Below the pieces are notes generated by a model that saw only the letters and a list, made by a program, of their open reading frames with translations, made no database searches and was not told the origin of the DNA. A program made the position numbers and the translations under genes. A DNA stretch of 64,000 bases from Leucosporidium creatinivorum (taxonomy: Eukaryota > Basidiomycota > Microbotryomycetes > Leucosporidiales > Leucosporidiaceae), in the NCBI GenBank assembly GCA_001600635.1, contig BCKL01000003.1, positions 695,923 through 759,922 of the forward strand, in the 5' to 3' direction. Within the stretch, counting starts at the first letter, position 1, and the number at the start of each line of letters is the position of its first letter. Shown one piece after another: positions 10,095 to 20,283 of the stretch.

Positions 10095-11391
10095 ATGGTT
10101 CAGCGCGCTGCCATCCCTACTATGTCGCTCGGGCACGGAGCAGCAGGCCATTCGATAAAGACCAAGCTCGAAGCTGCTCACGCTGCCGGCTTCCGTGGCA
10201 TCGAGGTGCGCTACATCTCTTACTCCAAGCACTCCCCCCGCCGCCTGCTGACTCTCGCTCTTCTTCTGCACCGTCTCTGGCGCCCTACAGGTCTTCTACG
10301 CTTGCCTCGAGTCCTTCTCGGAATCTCTGCCTGGCTCTACCTCTCGCGACAAGCTTCGCGAGGCTGCGAGGCAGACCGCTCAGCTCTGCAAAGAGCTCGA
10401 CCTCACCGTCGTAGTACTCCAGCCCATCCTCAACTACGATGGCATCAAGGACCCGAAAGAGCATGCCGAGCGAGTGGAGGAGATCACGTTCCGGCTCGAG
10501 GTGAGTCCGAACGCTGGACGTCGGCGGTCGAGTTCGGCGCTGACCGATGTATCCCCTCCATAGCTCTGCAAACTGCTCGGAACCGATATGATGCAGATCC
10601 CTGCCAACTTCCGACTCGATGATGGTATCACCGGCGATGAGGAGAAAGTCGTTGCGGACCTACGCGAGCTCGCTGTAAGTCGCTCGAGCTCGGCGCTTGC
10701 TTTTCGCATGCTGACCGCTCTTCACGCAGGACCTCGGCGCCAAGGAGTCGCCTTCAATCCGATTCGTCTACGAAGCCATGTGCTGGTCCACCACCAACTA
10801 CATCTGGCAGCACAGCTGGAGCATCGTTCAGAAGGTCGACCGTCCGAACTTTGGCCTCGTGCTCGACGCCTTCCACATCGCTGGCTTCGAGTTTGCGGAT
10901 CCAACAACACCGGGAGGTGTTCGACCAGATGGTGCGGCTCGCCTCAAGGCCTCGCTGGAGGAGCTCGTTAAAACCGTGCCCGGAGATCGCGTCTTCTACG
11001 TGCAGCTCGTCGACGCCGAGCGGCTGGACCCGCCTCTTGCTGCACTAGGGTCGGAGGAGGGCAGTGCAAGTCCCTACTACCAGAAGGGACAACAGCCTCG
11101 GATGAGCTGGAGTCGGAACTGCAGGCTGTTCCCTTACGAGGAGGACCGAGGGGCCTACATGCCGATTGAGCAGGTCTGCAAGGCCTTCCTCGCTATCGGT
11201 TTCGAGGGCTGGATCAGGTGAGTCCTTTGGTAGACTCTGACGTTGTAGAGCGCCCACTGACCTCCTACTCGCCTTGCAGCTTCGAGCTGTTCAACCGCTT
11301 CATCTCCGAGGCAGATCCCTCCGTGCCCACCGATCATGCTCAGCGAGGGTGGAGGTCGTGGGAGACGCTCAAGAAGAGGTTAGAGCTTTAG
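10095..11391 (+). CDS. qutC: 3-dehydroshikimate dehydratase (quinate catabolism)
   Basis: Exons: 10095-10205, 10291-10500, 10564-10674, 10730-11217 and 11280-11391, giving about 343 residues. It is a sugar-phosphate isomerase/AP-endonuclease TIM barrel. The start MVQRAAIPTMSLG and the next AAHAAGFRGIEVF strand are standard for QA-4/QutC. LVLDAFHIAGFEF carries metal-ligand Asp/His residues, VFYVQLVDAERL carries a further ligand, and MSWSRNCRLFPYEEDRGAY is the family's hallmark S-R-x-x-R-L-F-P segment. The enzyme dehydrates 3-dehydroshikimate to protocatechuate using a divalent metal. Its length equals that of the fungal enzymes. The preceding dehydrogenase supplies substrate. The stop lies just upstream of the duplicated block. 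Confidence 0.92.
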
Positions 11392-11574
11392 ATTGGCTGC
11401 AAGTGATGTATGGCGAGCGAACTGTTTCGGGGGAGGAGCGGAAGGTCGTTAAACGAGCCACGCCGAGCAGGGCGAAAACTGCTTCGAGCTTTCGCAATCT
11501 CTGCAAGTCGCTACTTGCTGATCTGAGCGGGGATCTAGTATTCGAGATATTCGAGGATTGACTAAGGTGATCTA

Positions 11575-12084
11575 CTACAACCCCAATGCCCTCAACTCGT
11601 CGCCCATCCTTCGGTCGTGCTTCGTTGCCGGGATCCTCTTCCTCTCCATCCTCTCCTGCTCCCATTGCTCCAGCCTCTGCTGCATCTCCTCGATGGAGAG
11701 CTTTTTCTTCTCTTCCAGCTGCTCGTCCTCCTCCTCTGCGCGCTCGGCGTACTCGAGATCCTCCTCGGTGCCCATGCTCGGCGGCGTCGACTCTTGGAGG
11801 CGGTAAGGAGGAGGGGGAGGGGGAGAGCGGGTAGTTTCTCGGCAATGGTCCTCGTAGGTGGTGTTCAAGGTGCTCTTGATGGGCGAGGAGATCTCGAGGG
11901 TAGTCTTGGCCTTGGACCGCTTGTCCTTGCCTCGTTTCGGCGCCGAAGGGGGAGAGGGGAGGCGCGAGGTGGAGGCTTTGGGAGTGCGGAGGAAGAGGGA
12001 GGCAAGGGAGTAAGAGCTCATGGTGGAAGGAGGAGCGAAGTGGAGAGGGCCCAGAGGCGAGGCGAAGGGTGTGTAGGAGGACAT
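11575..12084 (-). CDS. Small disordered PPxY protein, family PY1 (copy A)
   Basis: A 169-residue protein if started at MSSYTPFASPLG; the frame is open for 42 more residues to an upstream ATG at 12,210. I prefer the inner start because the inverted copy at 24.6 kb keeps the frame only from there. There is no intron, signal peptide or membrane segment. Order: Ser/Pro-rich start, a basic patch (PKRGKDKRSKAK), a proline run ending in PPYR (a PPxY site of the kind bound by WW domains of Rsp5/Nedd4 ligases), an acidic EEDLEYAE segment, a charged helix (EEMQQRLEQWEQERMERK), and the C-terminus DRRMGDELRALGL. It shares PPxY, EEDL and DRRM…LG order with PY2, so the two are probably ancient paralogues. 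I do not recognise the family. Function unknown; an adaptor for a ubiquitin ligase is a guess from the motif. Confidence 0.7.
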   Translation of the reverse strand: MSSYTPFASPLGPLHFAPPSTMSSYSLASLFLRTPKASTSRLPSPPSAPKRGKDKRSKAKTTLEISSPIKSTLNTTYEDHCRETTRSPPPPPPYRLQESTPPSMGTEEDLEYAERAEEEDEQLEEKKKLSIEEMQQRLEQWEQERMERKRIPATKHDRRMGDELRALGL

Positions 12085-14201
12085 GGCTTTGTGAGGTGTG
12101 CGAGAAGGGGAGAGTTCGGCGATGGGCTTGGAGAGAGCGGTGGTGGAGTGAGAAGGAAGGAAGAGAGCTGCTGAGCTGCTCTTGTATTGATCCTCGTCCA
12201 TCACTTCCACATCCTCATCAGCTCCTCCTCTTCGACGAGATGCAGAGCTGAGCGACTCGAAAGCAGGTGCACGGCCGCCACGGGGGGGTCTGAAACGTCA
12301 AGAGGGAGGACAAACGCTGATGTTTGAGAAGGGTGCGCGCTCACTGGGACTCTGTGTAGAGCAGTGATTTTTGGTCGGTATCACTCTCAAGGCTCTCGTA
12401 GCTATTGCGGATTTCAAAGGGAGGAAGTAGGCCTTCGCCGAAGCCTTCGCCGAGCTCCGAGAACGCCCCTGCCAGTCTTGGGAGACTCACTGTCCTAGGA
12501 CTCGGGATTGAATTTAAATCAACTCTTTTGCACAACTCGGCACGAATCTGTACCTACAGATGGCCCAGAGCACGCCGGCCGAAGTTCACTCGGCGCTCGT
12601 TCTTTCGACCTCAGGCTCGGTCTCTGGGAGCCTGCTTCCTCTCAGAGAGCTGCAGATCGGAGCAGGCTGAAGCCACTTACACTTCCCACTCCACTCTTAT
12701 CTCCTCGTCGCTGCCAGCCTTTCCTCAGCTCGTCCTTGCCGCTCACCTGCGAAATCCGTTCTCGACCCGTTAACGGCTTCAGAACGGGTTTGTCAGGAAA
12801 CACTTTCGAGGGTCGATTTTTCGGCTGAAAGTAGTCGAGTAGGTCTGCTATGGGATGATCTCAACCACTCAAATAGCTTCGAAGCTCGAGAGGCAATGCG
12901 AGCATTCGAAGTGGGGTGGAGAGCCATCGCCGAGCTTTGTCAGTCGGATTTCTGAAGGGCGACAGGATGGGTCAGAGAAGGTGCAGTAGCGTCGCGGTGT
13001 AGCTTCAGATTCAATTGATCACCTTCAGCGATACTTGGTGAGCTTGATGAGCGCGGAAATCACCTCCGGCGACGCAACGGATTTGGTTTCCGCCGAGGTC
13101 AGGAAACGTTTCAAGGCGCTCTGGGTGTGGCTGTCGGTGCTGAGTCTATTCGAAGTGTTGGCATTGCCATCTCTCGATAATTCCAGAACCAGGAGAGGCG
13201 CTCCCCAGCCGGATTCACTCGGCGCCGAAGCTCGGCGCTCGTCGAGCAGAGCCCCCAAGTGCTGAGGCAGCTCACACCAGCTCTTTGCACCCACTTTCAA
13301 CGGCTCTGAAGAGCTACAAGGTCTTCACCCCTCATCTGGCCCCACCTCAAAGTGTTTCCTGACCAGCCTGCTTGCCCGTCGGCCCTTCGTTGCCCTCTCG
13401 TCGCCTTCTCGTCGCCTTCTCGTTGGCGTCTCGTCGGTGGGCTGCTTGAGCTTTTCTGAGTGCTCTCGCTGTACAACAAGAAGTGTCAACACCTACGTCA
13501 GCCTCGTAGGCCCACCGGCAGTAGCCCTGTCGAGCTACAAGCTACAAGGCCGCTTCTCGCTCGTTGCCACTCCCCCAGTGAACTCCGATCCTTCGCCGAA
13601 CCTGTCTGCACCTGGACCCAGCACACCCTTTCCCCATGCCATGCAGCCCTTCTCTCAGCTCTCCTTCCCATAACACCCCCTACCATATCTCTCAGCAGCC
13701 CTCCATGACACTCTCCTTCTCTTCGGCTCCAACTTGAACCCCCGGAAGAGCCCCCACCCACTGGCTGCGGGGTGATCCCGAGAGATCAGGAAACAAGTGT
13801 GGGAACGAATGAGATCGGATTGGGGTGGATGTGGAGAGTGTCGGAAGTGCCGTAACGGGACGGAGAGTGGTCCGAAGCCTTCGCCGAGCAGGTGATTGAG
13901 TATGGCTTTGCAAGAGGCATGAGGAGAGAGGACCAGTAGTCAAGTTATAGCAGGGACCTGGATTTGTTTTGATACGGTCCCAGGACCGGGCGGTCTGCTG
14001 CAAGGCCACGGAGGGAGGTTCGGTTCGGCGAGGAAGCCATCGCCGAGGTTGCTCTCTTTGTTCGTGTTTCCCAGTCTCTCGACTCTGCTCGACAGCTGAT
14101 GGTACTGAGTGTTCTACACCATATTCACAAACAGACAAACGACAAAAGCTATGCTACATCCGCCTCCCCTCATCCTCTCCCTCGCCGAACATCCTCCGCT
14201 C
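12085..14201. other. Long non-coding interior of block copy A
   Basis: About 2.1 kb between PY1 and PY2 with no convincing gene; the many short open frames are not kept between the two copies. It contains a 12-bp tandem repeat (12,431-12,454), a 19-20-bp imperfect inverted repeat (12,792-12,811 against 13,345-13,363), and a C/T-rich stretch with tandem cttctcgtcg-type repeats near 13,380-13,440. The close match to copy B throughout suggests recent duplication, or conversion between copies. Confidence 0.6.
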
Positions 14202-14621
14202 TCAAAACCCCAACCCCTTCAACTGTTCATTCATCCTCCGATCCTCCTCCAAAAACCTCATCGCCTTCCTCTGCCTCTTCACCTCCCTCGGATCCATCCC
14301 CAAAGCCTTCTCGACGACTTGGAGGTCCTCCTCCTTCCCTGCTCCTGCGCCGAAGTTGGAGCGGTAGGCTGGTGGCGCGTCGAGTGTGGGGGTGTAGGTC
14401 GAGAAGGGTGTAGAGTGAAGGTCGAAGGAAAGTTGGATGTCGAGCGTCTCGGTTGAGGAGGAGGACGCCGAGGAGGAGTGGCTGGGAGAAGGGCTTCGGC
14501 GCTCGGCTTCGGCGGAGGGCTCGGAGGAGGACAGCGAGCTCTTCTTGCTCTTCTTGAAGATGGAGAGGATGGTCGATGACTTGCTAGTGGGTGTAGAGGT
14601 GGTGGTGGCGAACGACTTCAT
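14202..14621 (-). CDS. Small disordered PPxY protein, family PY2 (copy A)
   Basis: 139 residues from MKSFATTTS; an upstream in-frame ATG at 14,879 would give 225 residues with a C-x2-C pair near the start (VCLQCQ). Both starts exist in copy B, so the duplication cannot decide between them. The protein has a Lys/Ser stretch (IFKKSKKSSLSS), a Ser run, an APPAYRS segment (a PPxY motif), KEEDLQVVE, a charged helix (EVKRQRKAMRFL) and an end reading EEDRRMNEQLKGLGF. That plan mirrors PY1. No hydrophobic segment or enzyme motif is visible. The lysine-rich helical tail could bind membranes or nucleic acid, but this is speculation. Expression is unproven. Confidence 0.65.
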   Translation of the reverse strand: MKSFATTTSTPTSKSSTILSIFKKSKKSSLSSSEPSAEAERRSPSPSHSSSASSSSTETLDIQLSFDLHSTPFSTYTPTLDAPPAYRSNFGAGAGKEEDLQVVEKALGMDPREVKRQRKAMRFLEEDRRMNEQLKGLGF

Positions 14622-15262
14622 GTCTGAGTGATGTGCGTCTCGAGGTGTGCGGTGGAGGTTGAGGCTGAGGGAGGCTGAGGCTGCTCGGGGGCTGAGTGGA
14701 GGGCTTGGAGTAGCGAGTGTGGCTAAGGAAAGCAAGAGTCGTTCTCCATCCTTTGCTGCCTCTTCTACTCGCCCAGTCTCGATGTTGATGTGAGTGTGAA
14801 GGAGGTCGATGCACGCCGTCCTTTGGAAGTGAGGGGTGAGCGAATCGACTGACTCCTGACACTGCAAGCATACAGACAACTCTTCCCTTTCGGCTCGTTA
14901 TTTTGTAGGCTGTTGGAGAGCTCGTCAGTGACGCTAGTACAAAGGCTGAGCCCTGAGCCATCGAGGGCACAGCCGAAATAGCCCGCTCATCAGCTTCTCG
15001 CCGCCCCCTTCCGCCGAGCTCTCGTCGCGACTCTCCTCAGCTCTCGGAGTCAAGCAGGCTATGTCGTACAAAGTGTGGATTCAAATTCAGGAAAGGGGGG
15101 GTTCTTGGGGTCGTGGTCGTCCGAAAGCTACGACGATGGGGAAGAAGTTCGGCGAAGCAGGGGAGGGAGGGAGATCTACTTCAAAGGGGTCGAATAAAGG
15201 TCGAGGAGGAAGGGAAAGGGGGGGGGCTACGTCTCATACACATCATCCGTCCGTCTCTACTC
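14622..15262. other. Upstream region of PY2 copy A and the 3' flank of the PP2A subunit gene
   Basis: About 640 bp. The first ~430 bp belong to the duplicated block; the rest is unique. Apart from the possible PY2 N-terminal extension (to 14,879) no gene is visible. Confidence 0.5.
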
Positions 15263-17345
15263 CTACGCATCCGACATGGTCACCTCCTGCGGCTCGCCAC
15301 TCGCCACACTCTGCGCCGTGGCCAACCCCTTCTCGGCAAAGAACCTCACATCGGCATCTGGGTCCTGCCTCAGCTTCTCCAAACCGGGCAACACGCCCTC
15401 GGTGACGAGCTCGTTGCCCCCTGCTTGGGCGCTGAGCGAGACGGCGAGCACTTCGAGCGCTTTGGCCACGTTGAAGCGGATGTTGGGGATCCGGTCAGAG
15501 ACGAGGTCGGTGATGACGGGCAGGACGGAGGTGCGGATCGAGTCGACGTCCAGGGCGGGCGCCATGGTCTGTTGTGTGAGCACAGGGGGAAGTCAGCGAG
15601 AGAGCTCGGCGAAGGAGGAAGGGAGAGGGGAAAAAGACAACGAACGGTGATGGCAAAGACGGTCGTCATGCGGAAGAGGTAGTTGACATTGTTGCCCATG
15701 GCGAGGACCTTGGGGATGATGGCGCTCTTGGCCCACTCGACGCCAAACACCTCTGTCAACTTCCTCAAGTTGACCGTGGCGGCCTCCCTGATCGAGAAGA
15801 CTGGGTCTCCCAGCCAGGCCATGCACAGGTTGGCGAGCTGGTCGTCGAAGAATTGGACGCCGAGCTGCTTGGCCAGGAGCGGGATGTACTCGATGATGGC
15901 CTGGCGCACGCGCCATTGCTTGTCCTCGGCGAGTTGGACGATGGCGGGCAGGAGCGCCTTGGACAGGAGCTCGATGCCGATGACTGTTGGGGGTTGTGTA
16001 GCAGGTCAGTGAAAGCGTGGAGAATGAGCAGAAGAAGACTACGACCCACCAGCATTGACCATCTCGAGCTTGGAGATGATGTTGAGCCTCACGTCGGGGA
16101 ACTCGTCCTTGAGGAGCTGGAGGAAGAGGGGAAGGAGGTGCTCGATGGTGGCGTCCTTGCCGAGGAGGGGAGCCAATCCCGAGATCTGAGTACCGAGAGC
16201 GGCGCGGACGTGCTGCGACTGGTCGGTCGAGAGGTCGCGGATGCAGGGCATGAGGCGGGCGAGGATCACCTCGCGGTCGACGAGCTGGGCGAAGCCTGTT
16301 TTCGAGGTCAAGCGGGTCAATCGAGCTATTCTGAGGTGTAATAGAGTGACATGAGAAACCCACCTGGGATCTGACCAGCAGCAGCGGTCCTAACCTCTGC
16401 CTCGTTATCCTTCAACAGGGCGACGAAAGCGACGACGAGCTCCTCCCTGACAATGTCCTCCCCAGCAGCAGTGGCGAGCTTGACGAAATGATCGGCGACC
16501 ATGTAGCGCACGCGCCAGCTCTTGTCCGAGACCATCGACTTCATCGTCGAGCCGAGGTGCGTCTTGCACTCGTCGTTGTTGAGCGCCTCGGCGATGGAGA
16601 TGAGGGATTCGACCGTCAAGAGGCGCACGGAATCCTGGTCGTCCTGCGAGAGCTTGCGGAAGGCGGGGAGCAGGTCGGCGAGGAGGGTGTCGTGGTCGAG
16701 CGTCTTGGAGAAGGCGCCCAGCTCCTTTGCCGCCGCGCGCCGGACCATGGGCGTGTCGTCGGTGCAGAGGGTGGTGAACATTTTGCGCATCTCGTCCTGG
16801 GTCGGTTGGGCTGCTTTGGGGTAGGCGGCGGCAAAGAGGGCGGTGGCCGAGGTGCGCGAGGTGAACCACTCGCCGGTGGTGAGACGCTTGAGGAGGGGGA
16901 GGTAGTGCTCCTCGATCTGCTGCTGGCTGAGCGAGGTGCAGACCTTGGTGATGGATTCTGCTGCCTTGTCCCTGACCAAGGTCTCCTCTACCGCGGCGAG
17001 GACTTCGAGGACGGGGAGGAGGAGATGAGCGTACTCTGGTCCTCCTACATAGTCGACGAAGCCTTGTCCCAGCTCTTCGGCCAAGGCGAGCAAGATCTCG
17101 TCGTCGTCGTCCAAGGATTCCAAGAGGAAGGGGATGAGCTCTGTACGAGTGCGCTCAGTGCCCAAAGCGAGGGAGATGGTCGAGATGCGATGGACGGCGT
17201 TGAGGCGGAGGGTGACGTCCTCTGACCTTAGCTCGTCCACTGTGGTGTAGTAGAGTGAGTATATAGTGCTACATGAATAGTAAGAGAGAGACAAGCTACC
17301 GAGGATTGCGATGGGGTGCAGCGGGTCTTGCGAGTAGTCTGCCAT
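15263..17345 (-). CDS. TPD3: Protein phosphatase 2A scaffold (A) subunit, HEAT-repeat protein
   Basis: The start is [15 protein letters not shown] at 17,345, with introns at 17,299-17,240, 16,363-16,296, 16,049-15,984 and 15,645-15,569 and the stop at 15,263. The spliced protein is about 590 residues, the usual size for PP2A-A. It is made wholly of ~39-residue HEAT repeats with the characteristic D-x-x-x-x-VR pattern ([54 protein letters not shown]). It opens with a [18 protein letters not shown] repeat and carries the [19 protein letters not shown] segment typical of the C-terminal half. It scaffolds the catalytic and B regulatory subunits in cytoplasm and nucleus, governing mitosis, morphogenesis and stress signalling. 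It is divergent from GID4 with ~400 bp between starts. Symbol from the yeast orthologue. Confidence 0.95.
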
Positions 17346-17743
17346 GGCTGGAGGAGCGTGGAGGGGGCGGGAGGAGAGAGGGAGAAGAGAGGAAGGTGCT
17401 CTCTCTAGGGGAGCAAGGGTGCGTGCTGAGGTACAGAAATTGAAGTCTGAGTAAAAGCGAGTTGAGAAGCTGTAGTCGATTCGAGTAGTAGTAGACGAGC
17501 AAAGAGTTGGGGAGAGGCAAGGGAGACCTTCAACTCGCGACAGACGCGTTAAGGTCGACGGTCAAAGGCTCCAATCTCGAGTTGTAGCAAAGTACTACTC
17601 GTATAGGCTGTATTATATCTCCATAGAATTGCTACTTGTTCCAGCTAATTCAAAAGGGAGCGAGACGATTTAGTTGCTGCTCGGAGTGTCGCTTCGCCTT
17701 TCTTGCTCCCGACTGTCATCTCTCGCTCGTCGCTCGCTTGAGG
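17346..17743. promoter_or_regulatory. Divergent promoter region between the PP2A-A and GID4 genes
   Basis: About 400 bp between two start codons, so it must serve both genes. It is locally more AT-rich near 17,585-17,650 (tgtattatatctcc) than its neighbourhood. No defined factor site recognised. Confidence 0.5.
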
Positions 17744-19831
17744 ATGCCCGCTTCGAGTCCAGTACAACCACCAGAACAACAACCTTTACCACCCCTCTCA
17801 GCTCTACGAAGAACAGCTGTACCCACTCCACCACCACCACCTCATCAACCTAGCATCATCCTAGCAGGAGAAGCAACCTCGCCCACTTCCCTCTTACACT
17901 TGATCCAACAAGCTCAACAGCAGCGACCTACATCGACTACAGCACCATCTACCACACTCCCCACCCCTTCACTAGACGCTCTAGCCGACATGGACCTCAC
18001 CGCCCTCCGCCAACTCGCTCTCCAACGCGGAGATTCAGTCTCTGCTGCCTTCCAAGCCTTCGCAGAAGCAAGGGCGTCCAACCAGCATCGGAGAGAAGAG
18101 TTCAATCGCATGTTGGAGGAACTGGAAGGGCATCACGACCAGGAGGAGGACTTGGACGACGAGCAGATGGACGACGACCCGGACCTCCAGGACGAGGACG
18201 CCTACTTTGATGACCTCTTCTCCAGGTCGGGCGAGTTGAACTTCTTCCCTCCCGATGATGAAGACGACGAGGAGCACGGCATCCTAGGCTTCGGTGACCA
18301 CCTCACCGACGAGGAAGTCGAAATGGGCGCTCACTGGCCTGGTCTACTCGCCGAGCGGCCGTTGAACCCTTACGACCCTCCACCATCATTAGCCCTCCCA
18401 CCAGGCCTCGTAGTGGACCCTTCCTTCTTCCCCTCGGTCCATGCGACCTCCTCCCTCCCGCCCACGCCGACCGACCGTCGAACGACCGACCCTCCCTCCT
18501 CCACCTCCTTCTCCTCCTTCCTCCAACCCGGCGTCATCTTCCACGGCTCCCAATCCTTTGAACGCCGACAGCCTTGCTCTTCCTCGTCCAGAGCTCCCAC
18601 AGCAGCCCGCGACTCGCTTTCCGATTTCGTCCTCCGCTCCGCCTCTAGCTCGGGGTCCAACTCCAACTCGGCGGCGGCGCTACTCCGGCCTTGGGGTCCC
18701 GAAGGCTCCTCCTCCCTCTCCTCCCCATACGCCTACCAAGACCCATTCACCCTCCCCTCACTCTCGACCTCCTTCCCCCATCTCTCAAACTCAAATCCCA
18801 CTTCCTCCAACGCACTAGATATGGATCTCGCCTCCTCCCGAGCGGCTAGGCAGCGAGCTCGTCCCTCGTCAGCACTAGAGGAAGAAGAGGGAGTAGAGAG
18901 CGATGGGAGGGAGCAGGAGAGGGCCGAGTTCTTGGAGAGGAGGATGAGGATTACGAGAGGGCTTGTGCAGGGGGATCGGTGGGCTGGGGAGGGGACGACG
19001 GGGAGGGAGAGGGAGAGGGGAGGACTGGCGAGGTCGGAGAGTAGGGAAGGGGAAAGCGCGAGGCAGAGGAAGGAGGACGGCGAGCAATGGGGCGTTCAGG
19101 TGAGTTCTTTTCTGGAGCGAGCGCCGAGCTTGGATTTCCTACTTCGTCGAGGCCGAGGCCGCTCGCTGACGCTCCCCTCTCTCTGTTTTTTTTCATCCAC
19201 TCGGAACAGGTCGTCATCCACACCTACTCCCCCGAGACCCACTCCCTCACCGGCCTAATGCACGCCGTCGGCGTCCCCTCCTCCCCCCTGCCCATCACCA
19301 CCTACTTCAGCGGCACGATCCTGCCACTCTCCTCCGGCGAGCCACTCTTCTCCCCCACCGCTCGAGGAGGGGTGGGGGTCAAACAAGCGAGGTTGGACGC
19401 AGAGTATTGGTGCAGATTGGGACCGTTCAAGGGCGTGGGAGTGGACGAGTTGAAGGCTAGGCAAGGGGAGCGGAGGTGGTTGGAGGAGAGGACGAGGGGG
19501 TGGGTGTTGATGAGGTGGAAGGAGAGGGAGTTTGTCAATGTCGCTCGTACGTTCCTTTCTCTTCTCCCCGCCTTCTCTCGCTCTCGGCTCGGCGCTGACC
19601 CCCCCGCCCCCCCCCCCCCTCCTGCACCCTCCTCCCCGTCCCGTGCGACACCAAACAGCAACCGAATGCACCCTCACGATAGCAGGGCACTACCTCATCG
19701 CCCTGAACCGCACCACCGGCGAAGTCGAGGGGCTCTACTGCGATCCGACGACCCCGCCTTATCAGCGCTTGCAGCTTTCGCCCGCGGTGCCCGGTGGAAG
19801 GTTCGCATTGGGGAGTTTCGAGTTTAGGTAG
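17744..19831 (+). CDS. GID4: GID4/Vid24-type substrate receptor of the GID/CTLH ubiquitin ligase
   Basis: Exons: 17744-19099, 19210-19546 and 19659-19831. The first ~450 residues are low-complexity (Pro, Ser, acidic DDEQMDDDP-type runs). The conserved Vid24 beta-barrel begins after intron 1 (QVVIHTYSPETHSLTGLMHA). It continues with TYFSGTILP, AEYWCRLGPF, VLMRWKEREFVNV and, after intron 2, LTIAGHYLIALNRTTGEVEG, with YQRLQL near the end. These are the strands that in yeast and human GID4 bind Pro/N-degrons of gluconeogenic enzymes and other targets. The protein is much longer than yeast Gid4 because of the N-terminal extension, which may be regulatory. Intron 2 includes a long poly-C run (about 19,600-19,620). 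It acts in glucose-triggered degradation (family knowledge). Confidence 0.92.
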
Positions 19832-20283
19832 AGAGAGAGAGGAGGAGGGGTAGAGAAGCGGAGGAGGGAGGAGGAAGGTGGAGGCCGAGCACTTCGTTTT
19901 TTTCAGCAGCAGCAGCACCACCATTATTAGCACTACATCTTAGCATCTTCCTTTTTTGTCTTTCTTCGTCTTTTCGCAATCACATAGCATTACCGTCTTT
20001 CATCAACACCACTCGGAGCGACGCACTTGAGCGAGCGAGCGAGCAGATGAAGGGAAGTGCCAGAATCGAGCGCCGAGCCTAGTCGTCCGAGCCGCTGATC
20101 TCTCTGAGGACGGACGAGATGGAGATACGAGCGATGAGATGCTCTAGTGTTACAACAGTGTCCTGCTCTACCCTTGACTCGATGCAACGTCTGTCCCGCT
20201 GCGAGCGAAAGGTCAGCAGCTTAACTCAGCTCGGCGCTCGCTCGCCGTCGCTGCAACTCACGTCCACCTACTCCCCCACCCCC
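19832..20283. other. Intergenic between convergent GID4 and UreD genes
   Basis: About 450 bp holding two converging 3' ends. It has GA-rich and T-rich stretches after the GID4 stop that may serve as polyadenylation signals. No coding potential supported. Confidence 0.45.

Larger units (their letters stand above)
11560..15055. repeat. Duplicated block, copy A (PY1-PY2 block)
   Basis: This ~3.5 kb segment recurs in the same orientation at about 43,060-47,145. Similarity runs through both genes and the intergenic DNA between them, with long exact stretches (for example around 12,340-12,420 versus 43,850-43,920, and 14,460-14,900 versus 46,560-47,000). It therefore looks like a segmental duplication and not convergent coding sequence. 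Edges are judged by eye, about ±30 bp. Copy A lacks a ~606-bp segment present in copy B, has two rather than four units of a 12-bp repeat (from 12,431), and one unit of a 24-bp segment duplicated in copy B. No flanking transposon ends or target duplications were seen. Confidence 0.9.

Noticed and set aside
12400-12460. CRISPR-like array from the 12-bp gccttcgccgaa repeats
   Set aside because: Units are head to tail with no spacers and the genome is eukaryotic; it is a minisatellite.
11560-15055. Block copies as LTR retroelement remains
   Set aside because: No reverse transcriptase, integrase, LTR ends or target duplications were seen; the conserved frames are small PPxY proteins.
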